From Marchantia polymorpha subsp. ruderalis (taxonomy: Eukaryota; Streptophyta; Marchantiopsida; Marchantiales; Marchantiaceae): a stretch of DNA of 64,000 nucleotides. Location: assembly GCA_037833965.1 (NCBI GenBank), contig AP031354.1, positions 6,984,001 to 7,048,000 on the forward strand, in the 5' to 3' direction. The notes beneath the pieces are model-generated. The model saw only the letters and a list, made by a program, of their open reading frames with translations. It was not told the DNA's origin and did not search any database. Shown here in pieces: positions 27,196 to 37,424 of this stretch (positions are counted from its first letter, which is position 1; each line of letters opens with the position of its first letter). A program made the position numbers and the translations under genes.

Positions 27196-27295
27196 CGGGA
27201 CGGGACGCCTCAAGCGCAGGCGTCCCTTGCAAGTACAGTCCCTTTCGGGACGGGACGCCTCAAGCGCAGGCGTCCCTTGCAAGTACAGTCCCTTT
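27196..27295. repeat. Perfect 50-bp tandem duplication, each unit with a 9-bp hairpin
   Basis: Bases 27196-27245 are repeated without a mismatch at 27246-27295. Each unit contains GGGACGCCT, a 7-base loop CAAGCGC, and AGGCGTCCC, a perfect 9-bp stem. The exact identity implies a recent duplication or active homogenisation. It lies about 1.2 kb upstream of the armadillo-RING start codon and about 3.6 kb upstream of the divergently transcribed bL28 gene. Confidence 0.97.
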
Positions 27296-27320
27296 CGCGT
27301 CTTTTTCCTTCGGAGCCTCC

Positions 27321-30300
27321 TCCCGTCGCCCTATACAGAGCCCGCTTTGACCACGTCACGAACGAACGCCGGGGAGATATTAATTTTTATTCTAAATTAT
27401 TCGCGAGGGGACAGGTTTTATGCCCTGGAGCATGTTTTTTTGCAAGGCTCGAGTTGTCTGAGACGGAATTATTGAATTCTCACCGCCGCTCTGTGTATCT
27501 GAGGGTCTCGTGGCATTGATTCCAGACATTATTCGTACATTTTCGCCTCGTGCGAATTTGTCTCAGAGCGTGGAAATTATTCGCATTCGCCGAGGTCGTT
27601 CTTTTCACGAGCCTCGCGTCGATGGCGAGTTCGGATTCTTATTGTTCTCCGATGCTTCGTCCCGTCGGGAGGGCGCCGTCATGCCGGAGCTCGACCGGTT
27701 ACCGGATGCGCTCAGGAGGGCTGTTCGTTGTGGCCCTCGGGTTTGACTTATTAAGGGCAGTCACTCCCTCGCAATCATGTTCCTCTTAAATGACCTTCGT
27801 CCACACTTTTGGGCGAATCGTAGCCGTCAGAAGAGGATATCAAGCGGCTCTGCTTCCTATTCTTGCTAACTTGGTACGTTGTACGGCGTCTCGATTGTCC
27901 GCTTCTGGTCTACTGACGTGGCTCTCCCAGAATTAACCACGTCGATGTCAAGGATGTCCGACTGAGACCTTTGGAGCCAGATGCAAACGCGCGAAGTTGT
28001 TCGCTTTGTGGACAAATTCGTGATTCGTGCAGCATTGGAACCGACCCAACATCGCAAATCTCTGTTGGCTGTCGCAATTTTGATTTCCGCAATTCTTTCC
28101 TATAAGCCCTTACGAATATCGACGACGGATTATTCTCTGAGGGCCGAATGTAGCATCAAGCATTGTTTATTCGCTCTTCGTTATGTGTTTATGATCAGCT
28201 CATTCTGGCTACGTGGATTAAGCTCCACATGTATGATCTATTACTTTGGCTGGTAAGGAATACGGTGACGATGTCGTTATCGAAATATTCTTTCTGAAAT
28301 GGTTTTCTACTGAAATGTTTTCATCAAGCTTGGATGGTCTGTACTCAACCCAGATATTCTGCACATATGTGTCCGGTTCCTGTCCAGCGACACCAAACGT
28401 GGTGTGACGTGCTTGTCCCTTTTCTATTGTGGTTACTCTCATTGTCAAATCATCTACTATTTACTTAGTATTGTTTTTATCAGTTGGATCACTTGATAAT
28501 TTCTCCGTAATTTCTATTTCCCATCCTTGTCCACTTGTACAACTAGATTTCCCAAACCATGCGGTCATCCAGTCTTTCGCTGCAATAGTGCAAAGATTTG
28601 TCTCCATTTAAGGTAGGGAGAGCACTTCTTTACTAGATTATGCTTGCATATAATGCTTGTGAAGCATGAAAAATTAAAAGAATCCATAAATGAATTGCAA
28701 GTTGAAGTGTCCAAATTGAATTTTTGAAGAACTCGATACCGAGTTCCTAAATTACTTTGACAAGATGGTTGTAGACTAAAATTTTAGAATGTTATTCTAG
28801 TAGGGAATTACGATTTGTTTCATTTTACCCAAACATAATGAGATGACGTTACTCTTTTAGGGATTTTACGTTATAATTTTGGTATACTTTAACCTAGTAT
28901 TGCTTGTGAACCATGTACATATTTTTCTTTATTTCTTTTCACTTACACTCATATCATGCTTTCTATATCTTTGATGACAACGTCCGATTTTTCATTGTGT
29001 AATATGAGCTTTGGTGCGAGAAAAAATATTCATTCCAAGTTAGTGTAGAGTTCTATGTTTACTGTCAGTAAGACAAATTTGGACTAGCTGAACTCTCTAC
29101 ACTTTTTTAACTCTTGGCAATTTGTGACTGCAGAAAAGCTAGTCCTTTAACATATGTGTGAGTGTATTGGATAGATGAAATATATTTTATGTATTGTCGT
29201 TTCTTTTGATAAATACAGATAGTGTATATATCTTTTCATGCGATTTATATCTCTTATCCCCCGATTGGACAAACATAATACATACTGTTCATCTCTCTAT
29301 TTTGTAATCAAAGAGATATTTTACCTTGGAAGATGTGATCTACCATCTTTATACTCTTTTTTCGTCACTTAGACAAGCATTTGATTTTAAATCAAGTTAA
29401 GACAATACACTTTTTAGTCTAGATTACAATTCTATAAAGCTCTACATTTTATCTTAGTGTATTCTGCCATTACATGTACTAACAGCTCCTATTTGCTCTC
29501 TTGGTTTAAAAAAAATAGAGGATTATTAATCTTGTTTTTAGTATGATTGAGGCTAGCAACCATGCACAAATTATCACAGTGAGGTTTTTCTTGGCTTAAG
29601 TCATCACTAGAAGCTTTCATTACTCTTCAGGAGTGTAGTATCTTCTAGATGCCTCATGTGTTCCTATAGCATTTGGCGTGCCGAAGACGAATGTCTTCGG
29701 TGGTTGATATGGTAGAGAAGTATCTCTCACATGCAAGAGTGCTGGCCTTTTTCATTAAGATCAGTGCATATATGATGATTATGACTTTTATATTGACAGG
29801 TTAAAAAAATTATAAGAAATCACTTTCATAAGGGTATGTGAATCGAGTTAAACGTCGGTTGTCAAGATATCCAAACATGTATAAAGATGTAGCTAGTTTT
29901 TTAATATGGACCGCAGGCCAAAGTACACATAGTACTATATCAGTAAATTTGCTAAAAATTCTATCATACTAGAAGGTAGAGATTTTTTCGGCATTTTTCT
30001 GTAATTTTTTCAGTATAATATTTTAATCGAAGTGTTTGCGTTGAAATATACATAGAAATATTAATCATATCAACATTTTTGTTGCATTAGTACATACTTC
30101 CCGTTGCCAGATATTGGGACTAGCCCCATGCTACCGCTGTAATTAAATCCATGAAATACTTGATGCCCTCCGGGCTTTTGCTTTTGGTACGGTGTCATAT
30201 ACAAACACTCATTCAATCTGAAGTACAAGAAGGACACTTATTTTCCTCCCATCCCCAGCCCCATGTGTGGCCCTTGTTCCTCTCTTTAAATGATTTGTAC

Positions 30301-30902
30301 TCACTCGAAGAGTTCCGAGGAAAGCAGTTTCCCTTTCTAAAAAATCATTTTCTGTTAATCTTTCACCCGCAAGAATCGGTGCTACAACTCCAGTATCTCG
30401 TCGTTCGCTATTATTTTGTAAGTTTCAAGCCAATCAACGCCTTCACCGAGTGCGACTTTTACCTTTTGATTGACTGTCACGAGAGGAATTCGAGAGTGAA
30501 GGACAAATATTTATTTAAACGCCGTGTTCGCTTTCCATGAACTGTCCCCTCCGGGCTCAGTGAAGACAACATTTCCTTGTCACGAGTTCTGGATCAAATA
30601 ATGGCTGGACTCGGAGTCCAACACATATCCTAACGAACCGAGAGGCTTCCCGTGCAGTCGGACGGAGTCTCGTCCACGGACGGAAACCGGATAAGAGAGG
30701 GCGCCCACTACTTCTTCCGTCCATCCGGCGCTCCGTGTACGAGGCGCGGATAAAATTGGGACGTAAGGCTCAGCTAAAAGAAGAGCGGGGCGAGGCTCTG
30801 AATCCGTTTAAGGATAGAGAGAACGCTGCAGCTTCAGAGCACGGGAGCGCGAGCGAGCAATTTCAGTGTGATCGTGAATCTCTGGGAATCAGCGTCGTGG
30901 CC
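27321..30902. other. AT-rich spacer with bL28 promoter at its right end
   Basis: No supported gene. Bases 28600-30100 are strongly AT-rich. A short perfect hairpin (CCGAAGAC, GAAT loop, GTCTTCGG) lies at 29681-29700. The last 300 bases become GC-richer and contain a GATAAG core near 30689 (an I-box-like light-response motif) and GATAAAA near 30750, plausible promoter elements of the chloroplast ribosomal protein gene. The regulatory reading is inference. Confidence 0.4.
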
Positions 30903-31527
30903 ATGGCGTCCGTATGCTCTCTGACCACGAGAGTGCAGGTCCCGTCCCAGCTTAGCTCGAGCTCGAGCGAGGTCACCGGAGCCGGAGCTCAGTCGTTGAG
31001 CACCTCCCGTGTCACATGCGCACCATCGAATTCCTCTCTGCTCGTGACTCCTCTTGCAAGTAAGTAGCGCCAAGGATTCGTCACTGCTGAATCTGTTCTT
31101 CGTTGGTGGGACTTTGTATGTTTCAAGTTCCGTCTCTCGGATTATCCAATGTGTGTAAATTTTTGAGATGGTCGTTGTGGTTGTCTATGTCCCGGGTGAT
31201 GATGGGAGACTGGCGTTCGCGCATTCGGTAGAGATTCTGAGGGTTTTGTCGATGTGAGGGATGTTGATTAGCGCCGGTGGGTGTACAGGTAGGAAATGTG
31301 ACCTCACAGGGAAGAAGGCAAACAATGGGTACAATGTATCCTTCTCAAACCACAGGACGAAGAAGCTACAAGGAGCCAACTTGCAGTACAAGCGACTCTG
31401 GTGGGAGGAAGCCAACCGGTTTGTGAAGTTGAGGTTGTCAACCAAGGCACTGAAGACCGTCGAGAAGAAGGGGTTGAGCACAATGGCCAAAGAGGCCGGC
31501 ATCGACCTCCTCGATTTTGCCATCTAA
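30903..31527 (+). CDS. RPL28: Chloroplast 50S ribosomal protein bL28 precursor
   Basis: Two exons, 30903-31059 and 31289-31527 (GTAAGT donor, CAG acceptor, phase 1), give 131 residues. Exon 1 encodes a Ser/Thr/Val-rich, acid-poor N-terminus of about 52 residues typical of a plastid transit peptide. Exon 2 begins within the mature protein at [20 protein letters not shown] and contains the conserved L28 blocks [22 protein letters not shown] and MAKEAGIDL, very like cyanobacterial bL28. The protein is a structural component of the plastid large ribosomal subunit, imported from the cytosol. The ATG sits in a CCATGGCG context, and no other ATG precedes it in frame within the open stretch. An AATAAA polyadenylation-type signal lies about 98 bases after the stop. 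Confidence 0.96.
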
Positions 31528-31624
31528 ATTTTTAAAATTTCCCCCGGTGTACACCATGCTTCTAGTGGGATATTCAGCCGTCGAAATACAAATTGAAAAT
31601 ATTTTATTAGGTCTGTTTCAGTAA

Positions 31625-31630
31625 AATAAA
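31625..31630 (+). terminator. AATAAA polyadenylation-type signal of bL28
   Basis: AATAAA, about 98 bases downstream of the bL28 stop codon. Plant poly(A) signals are loose, so this is only a candidate. Confidence 0.4.
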
Positions 31631-34600
31631 ACTCAAAAAGTTCATCTCATCTCCAAAGGAATTGGCTTGGTGGACTGTGCTATGGTGGCTATCTGTCGGT
31701 TCTCCTTCTCTCCATCTTCTTTTCATGGTCGTGTTCATGTTCTGTGTGGTGACTAGTTCATTTTGTCAAATTCGCCGCGTATTGGCTTCTTTATGAGCAT
31801 CTCTGGGCAATGAGAAGAAACGTCGTGGGGAGGAAACTTTGCCTGTGGTTTGTAGCTTCACTCGGAGGAAGATTTCCACGATTTCTTTCAGCGATGTTTC
31901 CTTCAAAGAGGTCTGCTCTGATGTGAATTTGGTTTATTCCTCTGTTTCTTTAGTTACAGAACATCTCGACCGACGTGTGAAGGATGTGGCGAGTTTCGTG
32001 ATGTCTTATTGGACCTGTGCTCTCATACATAGTAATCCTCCACACCGTGCCAGCAAGTTCAATTTTGGTCATCGCGCTGTTTGTTTGATCCTTTAACACA
32101 GGAAGTGCTGTTTGTCTTACTGTTGTGGTACATAAGTGACTTCACAGTTTTTCCAGAACCGGAGTGACGACCACTGGAATTTGAAGACTTGAAGTTGTCG
32201 TAATGCGTTTCTGTTTTAGTTTCAAAGCGATATGGCTGTTATCCTGTCACCCCTTGTCTTCCGTCTGGTGGTTGCAGAAAGATGAACGAGTCTCATTTTA
32301 TCATGGCCTCAAAAAGTGCTTGGTTTCTGGTCATGACGATCTGGTCAGTTCTGACGTTTGATTAGAGTTCTCGTTTTGGATTCCCAATCCCTTGAAACTT
32401 CCTTCAGTAATTGTGGGACTTTATAGGAGCCCGTCAGCTTCTCCATCCACCCACGGCCTGAAGAACCTCCATTTCGTCAACCCCGAAGCAGTTCCCCTTG
32501 TACATGCTTCACCCGGTCAGGACCGTCAAGGGATTTGGTACGAGTTTGTGCTCGAACTGACGGAAAATTTTTTGCACTTAACCTCGGCCTGTTTAAGAAT
32601 CACAAGGTGAAAGACGTATGAGGCATGCCGAAGTCACAAGCTCTTTGTGAGTTTTACTTTCGAAAACAAATCTGGTACTGTTTCGGAACCTGGACCCTTT
32701 GAGATGTAACAGTGAAACAGCCTGCTATCAGTTCCATAGACCGCTACAAAGTGGTTAATCCTGGAGAACGAAGTAGCAAATATTTTGTCAACATCATCAC
32801 CGAAATTCTACTCTTGTGTTTGGTACAGTAGTCAGAGTCTTCCCTTCTGTCACTACAGACAAAACAAGGCACAGGATAAGAAAGTTGTTCCCTCTTGGAC
32901 TCGGATGGAATCAGAGAAGAAACTGTGGAGCTCGTACTGCGGAGGGAAACCTCGCGAAGGCGCGAAAAGAATCAGTTCCCTTCTGCTGAAAAGGACGAGT
33001 AAAGCACATTCTTCCTCTTAATCCAAAAGAAGACACCATCGAAAATCTCGCTCTGGGCTACTTGCCAGGGAATATGTGGGAAGGTAGGGTGGTATGTCGA
33101 CATTGTGTTGGGTTGTGAACTCGAGAAGAGAGTTCTTTTCTCTTGCTGAGGTTTTGTTAGCTGCCGTGGACGAAAATGGCCGTAAATGATTGAACTTCAT
33201 CTTAAGGTAAGGTAGGAAGCCCGTAACGTATGAGTTTTTTCATCGTAAGTGGGCTTGCGTTCAGCGTTTTGAGTATCTCTTGGAACCTGCAATCACCATA
33301 TCAATGCGCACCTGATATGTGCAGTAATGTGCACATATCAGGTTATTTCGATGACACTTCTCCTGGTGTAGACAACCATAAAACGTATAAAGATTCATGC
33401 TCGGCAGTCATCAGTGTCCAGGAAATCATTTGTACATGTGCGTGTAACATCGATCTGGTAGCTTTCGTTTGATAATGTGGTGGCAGACAAGAGGTTCTTT
33501 TCACCTTCTTTCAATTCACCGCAGTACCCATCTGTACGCAAGACGTAATCATGCCTGTGATAACGAACGAAGTGAGATGTGAAGATAACTTGTACATACT
33601 TTCATAAGGTAATGTTAACTACGTTCTCTATTCACATTCAACGTGCATGGTCGCCATTGACGAACTGTACGGGTAGCATAATTCGTTCAATGGCTCGGCA
33701 CATTTAAAAACGTTTGAGCTTTACCAACACTGTTACTTAAAATCTTCAGTGAAACTCCATGACATTCTCAGTGTTGAAGTTGATGTTGGAGATGAACCAC
33801 GGGAGTCAGAGCTCTATAGAATATTTCTTAAGAACAAACTCATTTAAGGGAAAGCGCACTGATAAATGGTCTCCTAAGTCAATCCAATGAGAATTTTCTC
33901 ACTGTTCTCCTATCAACTATCTCAAGGATGGGTAAAAGTTTCTTAGTTTAGGTAACATCCGAACAAGGACAAACGGTTGATCATCGACCTTTTTCAACCC
34001 AAGAAGCGTTATTGCTTTACCGATAGTACTTGTACTATGGGCAGTGATGAGAAGCATCCAGCGTCCAACCTGTCAAAGGCTGGACGCCACTGCGACTCAC
34101 AAAACGCGAATAATTACGTCGGTACTTCCGGGCATCCCACGATTTCCAAATTCTAAGAAGTCAATCCTCTACTGGGCGACTGCAAGCAATGCAACGGCGT
34201 GTGAGTCCGCTCGCTCCTTAACTCATAGGGGTTTGCTCGCAGCAGTTGGAGCGAGCAGTTGGGACTTCATTTACAAGGGGGTGGTAGCATGGGAACCTCC
34301 ATCAATCTGAAGTCTATCGACAACACTCTCATACAACCATGACAGCAGACTTGACATCTCAACCACGAGATGCTTAGCAAACACCATGAACCCGAGGGAT
34401 TACTCAAACATGGCAGCTAATTCATCCCACTCGTCATACGAGGACGTCCGGCCATCACCATCATATTTGAGTCTAATACTGTCGGTTTCATATCTACAAG
34501 ACTATACATCGCATCCAGCAGACTTTCGTACACCAGCTATTTCACAGTGATAAATCCGCTCGTCGTTGCATTGGAGGTGCTCCACGGATGCTTATGAATA

Positions 34601-34880
34601 AACAAACGAAACCGTGGAATGTCCTACTCGGTCAAAAAGCTTCCGATGCAGGCCAGAGTCCTGCTAAAACTTCACCTCTATTTATACATTGTGCACGTTC
34701 TCAGGGCAGCCCACAGGTGTTAACGTAGCGAAGAAGTGCATCGTGTTTCTTCGTGTGAGACTTGACTCTGATCATCCGAAATCTGGTAGCGCACTTCCTG
34801 TACATACTAGCGCAGCTACGAGAACCTCGATCAAGAGCATTCAATTACCTGAAACACATACCTGGCGGGCTTTCACTAAT
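31631..34880. other. Spacer between bL28 and DUF7733 genes
   Basis: Contains only short open frames without recognisable domains, plus one perfect 14-bp hairpin at 33310-33343. The two flanking genes converge here, so both 3' UTRs should lie inside. Confidence 0.5.
33310..33343. repeat. Perfect 14-bp inverted repeat, 6-base loop
   Basis: ACCTGATATGTGCA (33310-33323), loop GTAATG, then TGCACATATCAGGT (33330-33343). Intergenic; no T-run follows it and no gene adjoins it. Confidence 0.95.
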
Positions 34881-35576
34881 TTAGCTTCTCTGCTGCTCCT
34901 GCTCTATCTTATAGTACGCACGCATGCTTCCGGGTAAGAAAATGGGAATCAAGAAACACCAGAGATTGTAGTTCCAGATTATGACATTCACAGCCGCCAA
35001 TATCTGTCCGCACAGAAGCCAGTATCCTGTTGAAAACTCAGGATCAACACCGTCCCCGAAAATGTAAAGCGCCCAGGTCCAGAGAGTGAATATCCTCCTC
35101 GCGTTGTACATGACCGGCACCAACACTCGAATGAGAAGAGAGAAGGAGACTCTGGTGTAGGTGTAATTCTCGCTGAGGCACTGAACGAGCAGGAGGAAAA
35201 TAGAAGGCACGGCTGCCTCGAACCCTGTCATGTCACCTAGAATGTACGCTCCGATGAGGTACACCAGAGGAAAGAGCAGTCCGAGCACGGACATCGTACT
35301 CAGGTAGATGGCGAAAACTTTCCCTGGGAACATTCCTGGGATGATGTAGGGAGTAACTGCGGTGAACACCTTTTTTTGCATGATGAAAATGTAAAGGGTA
35401 GTCAGGATTGAGAAGATGATGTCCTCCTTCGGGACCCATCCTCCCGCAATCAGAATGATGCAGAGACTGGAGAAAACAATCTCGCCCGTGTAGGTCTTCT
35501 TGTACATTTCGTTCGTCTGGCCCTTGGTATCTTTCACCTGTTTCGAGTTACTCGACTTCCCGCCGTCGACCTCCAT
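34881..35576 (-). CDS. DUF7733-type multi-pass membrane protein
   Basis: A single-exon frame of 231 residues from an ATG at 35576. After a hydrophilic N-terminus (1-28) come hydrophobic segments at about 32-48, 52-67, 86-112, 120-135, 146-175 and 184-213, so roughly six membrane spans, and a short charged C-terminal tail. The features I associate with the plant-specific DUF7733 family are present in order: LTTLYIFIM, a VLGLLFPLVYLI span, AAVPSIFLLLVQ, the signature RVLVPVMYNARR near 150-161, and AAVNVIIWNYNLWCFLIPIF then LPGSMRAYY. Molecular function and membrane are unknown. It is intronless, unlike its neighbours, but no retroposition signs such as a poly(A) tail are evident. The neighbouring genes give no functional clue. 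Confidence 0.86.
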   Translation of the reverse strand: MEVDGGKSSNSKQVKDTKGQTNEMYKKTYTGEIVFSSLCIILIAGGWVPKEDIIFSILTTLYIFIMQKKVFTAVTPYIIPGMFPGKVFAIYLSTMSVLGLLFPLVYLIGAYILGDMTGFEAAVPSIFLLLVQCLSENYTYTRVSFSLLIRVLVPVMYNARRIFTLWTWALYIFGDGVDPEFSTGYWLLCGQILAAVNVIIWNYNLWCFLIPIFLPGSMRAYYKIEQEQQRS

Positions 35577-36523
35577 GTTCGCACTTCAGAAATCGAGAGC
35601 ACTTTGCTTATGCAAATTTATCGGCTCAAAATATGGACTCCCGCAGTTCCACTGTTCAAGGATGACTTCCTCGTCTTCAAATGTGCGAGTGTGCTCCGGG
35701 TGTGGGTGTGGTATCTCCACCTGAACTTGAAGCCACACAAACTATCAAAAGAGAAAGCGCACTAGGTCGTTCCACAGTCGGGAGTCATGATGATATCTGC
35801 TGCTGAAAGACGAACTAAGCACGTCCATCCATTTTCGATTGATGCCAGAACCTCGCGCCATCAGCAGACCCTACGATCCAGTATCAAAGATTCCTCCACA
35901 GCATTATTTCGAAACAGACTCTTCGCTTTGTGAAAATAATGTATTTTGATGCATCGCAACCGAAATGTACCTCAACAGTGGTGGTGCATTATTCTTTCAA
36001 ACACGGAGTCCTAAGCGGAATTAGGGTCCGACGCATTCACACTGATCGAGAGCCGCTTGCAATCGGGCGAATTGAGTTTCGGCTCCTGCGGTGGCAATCC
36101 GTCCTCCATCGATGATACTGAGCATGGCGAACGCTCGGTGGAATTCTCCGGGTTCGGCGATTCGTATGATGTCCACAGGAGATGTTTTCACATTCTTTTT
36201 CAGTTGAATCTAACGAGATTGAAAGGTTTTGATTATGGCAGTCGTGTCCAGGCCAGTCAACCTCGGGGGCACTCAGCAGATGCGTGGTCAGACAGGGATC
36301 AGACAGAGAGAAGCCCGGCAGCGCCAAATATGTGGTTCTCGTACGACTCGCACAGACAGCGAGGGCAGCGGCGAGACGACGATGTGTCCCTCCCTCATGC
36401 CCCCACACAACTGCCTCCCAAGCTCCGAGCTTACATTCTCGCCTACCTGGAAAGGGCATGTGGAAGTGGTTCCCCTCCCTGTCCAGGGCCCTGCTCTGCC
36501 ACCACCGTGGGCAGCGCCATCCA

Positions 36524-36550
36524 TGCCAGGCCAGGCTAGGCCAGGCCAGG
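36524..36550. repeat. CCAGG/CTAGG pentamer repeat
   Basis: GCCAGGCCAGGCTAGGCCAG and the following AGGCCAGG-like bases form five tandem pentamers upstream of the DUF7733 gene. Confidence 0.8.
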
Positions 36551-37261
36551 ACTTTGACTCCTCCTGCTGCTTCACCGTGTTTCATCGACCTCTTGCAATA
36601 TGCCATGGAAATTCCTCCTCGCCTGGATTCGCGGGCTCCCCTGTCTTCAGTTCTGAGGAATTTAACACAGACATCAATGTTGCCTCAATTCATGTTCCCT
36701 TCCAGCGGTCCAGTTTTTGTCTCCAGCAATGTTCTTCTTACCGATATGTTCCCACAAATCTTACTAATCTTAAAATTTTGTAAGTGACAATCTGCAACTC
36801 AACTGTGCACTTCCACTTCGGCTCGCCATAAAATGTCACCGGGCTTGGTTGGTAGCCAGTCCTCCAACGGTGGTTCTGTCCAACTATCCTCCATTTTTCT
36901 ATGCAATCTGCTTAAGTATTGACTTCTTCCCCTTAACCCACTTGTCGATGTAAAGCACGTTCTACACGAAGTGATTTGGTCAAAATTGGGAGGACCCATC
37001 AAATCCTAGGGGGATGAAACCAGTAGAGGGACCATGAGACCCCGATAGCATCATGTTTCATATTACACCTATCGTCTAATTTTCCTTTTAAATACATGTT
37101 GAATGGTTTACATACTATTAGAGCATCCCAATAATCATCACCTCACACGATCCCTCTTTGATTCCAGCAGCTATTTTCCTTTGTTTAGCTATGGACACTC
37201 TTCCACTGATGTGTCCATGTGCATAGCTCAATATGACTACTGACTCTAGAGTAACAAATAG

Positions 37262-37424
37262 AACCTCCATGTATACCATTAAATTTGAGAGATTGGTATA
37301 TGCTGCTCAACTCCTAGTGTGACGGATATTGGTGACGATAGAGTATCAAAGAGGAACCTCCAATTACACCATCTCATTCGAGAAATTGGTAATTGCTCCT
37401 CATCTTCTGGTGTAAGGCATACTG
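37262..37424. repeat. Diverged tandem duplication, period about 93 bp
   Basis: AACCTCCAT near 37262 and AACCTCCAA near 37355 start two copies of about 70 bases that share TACxCCAT-, GAGA-ATTGGTA-, TGCT-CTCA- and CT-GTGT-like blocks in the same order. No coding capacity. Confidence 0.6.

Larger units (their letters stand above)
26018..27320 (-). promoter_or_regulatory. GC-rich leader/promoter of the armadillo-RING gene
   Basis: About 1.3 kb directly upstream of the gene's ATG, much more GC-rich than the spacer beyond it. It holds a CCCT tract (26475-26512), a GACA tract (26761-26782), runs of CCCGG-type sequence and a 50-bp duplication (27196-27295). Long open frames are present on both strands but are compositional (Pro, Arg, Ser, Gly) and lack recognisable domains. 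Assignment as leader/promoter rests on position and composition. Confidence 0.55.

Noticed and set aside
26258..27519. Frames up to 421 codons on both strands in the armadillo-RING leader
   Set aside because: Compositional: they run through CCCT, GACA and GC-repeat DNA and through the 50-bp duplication in different frames, with no domains.
36037..36787. Overlapping 160-189 codon frames upstream of DUF7733
   Set aside because: Open simultaneously on both strands in moderately GC-rich DNA; more likely leader/promoter sequence.
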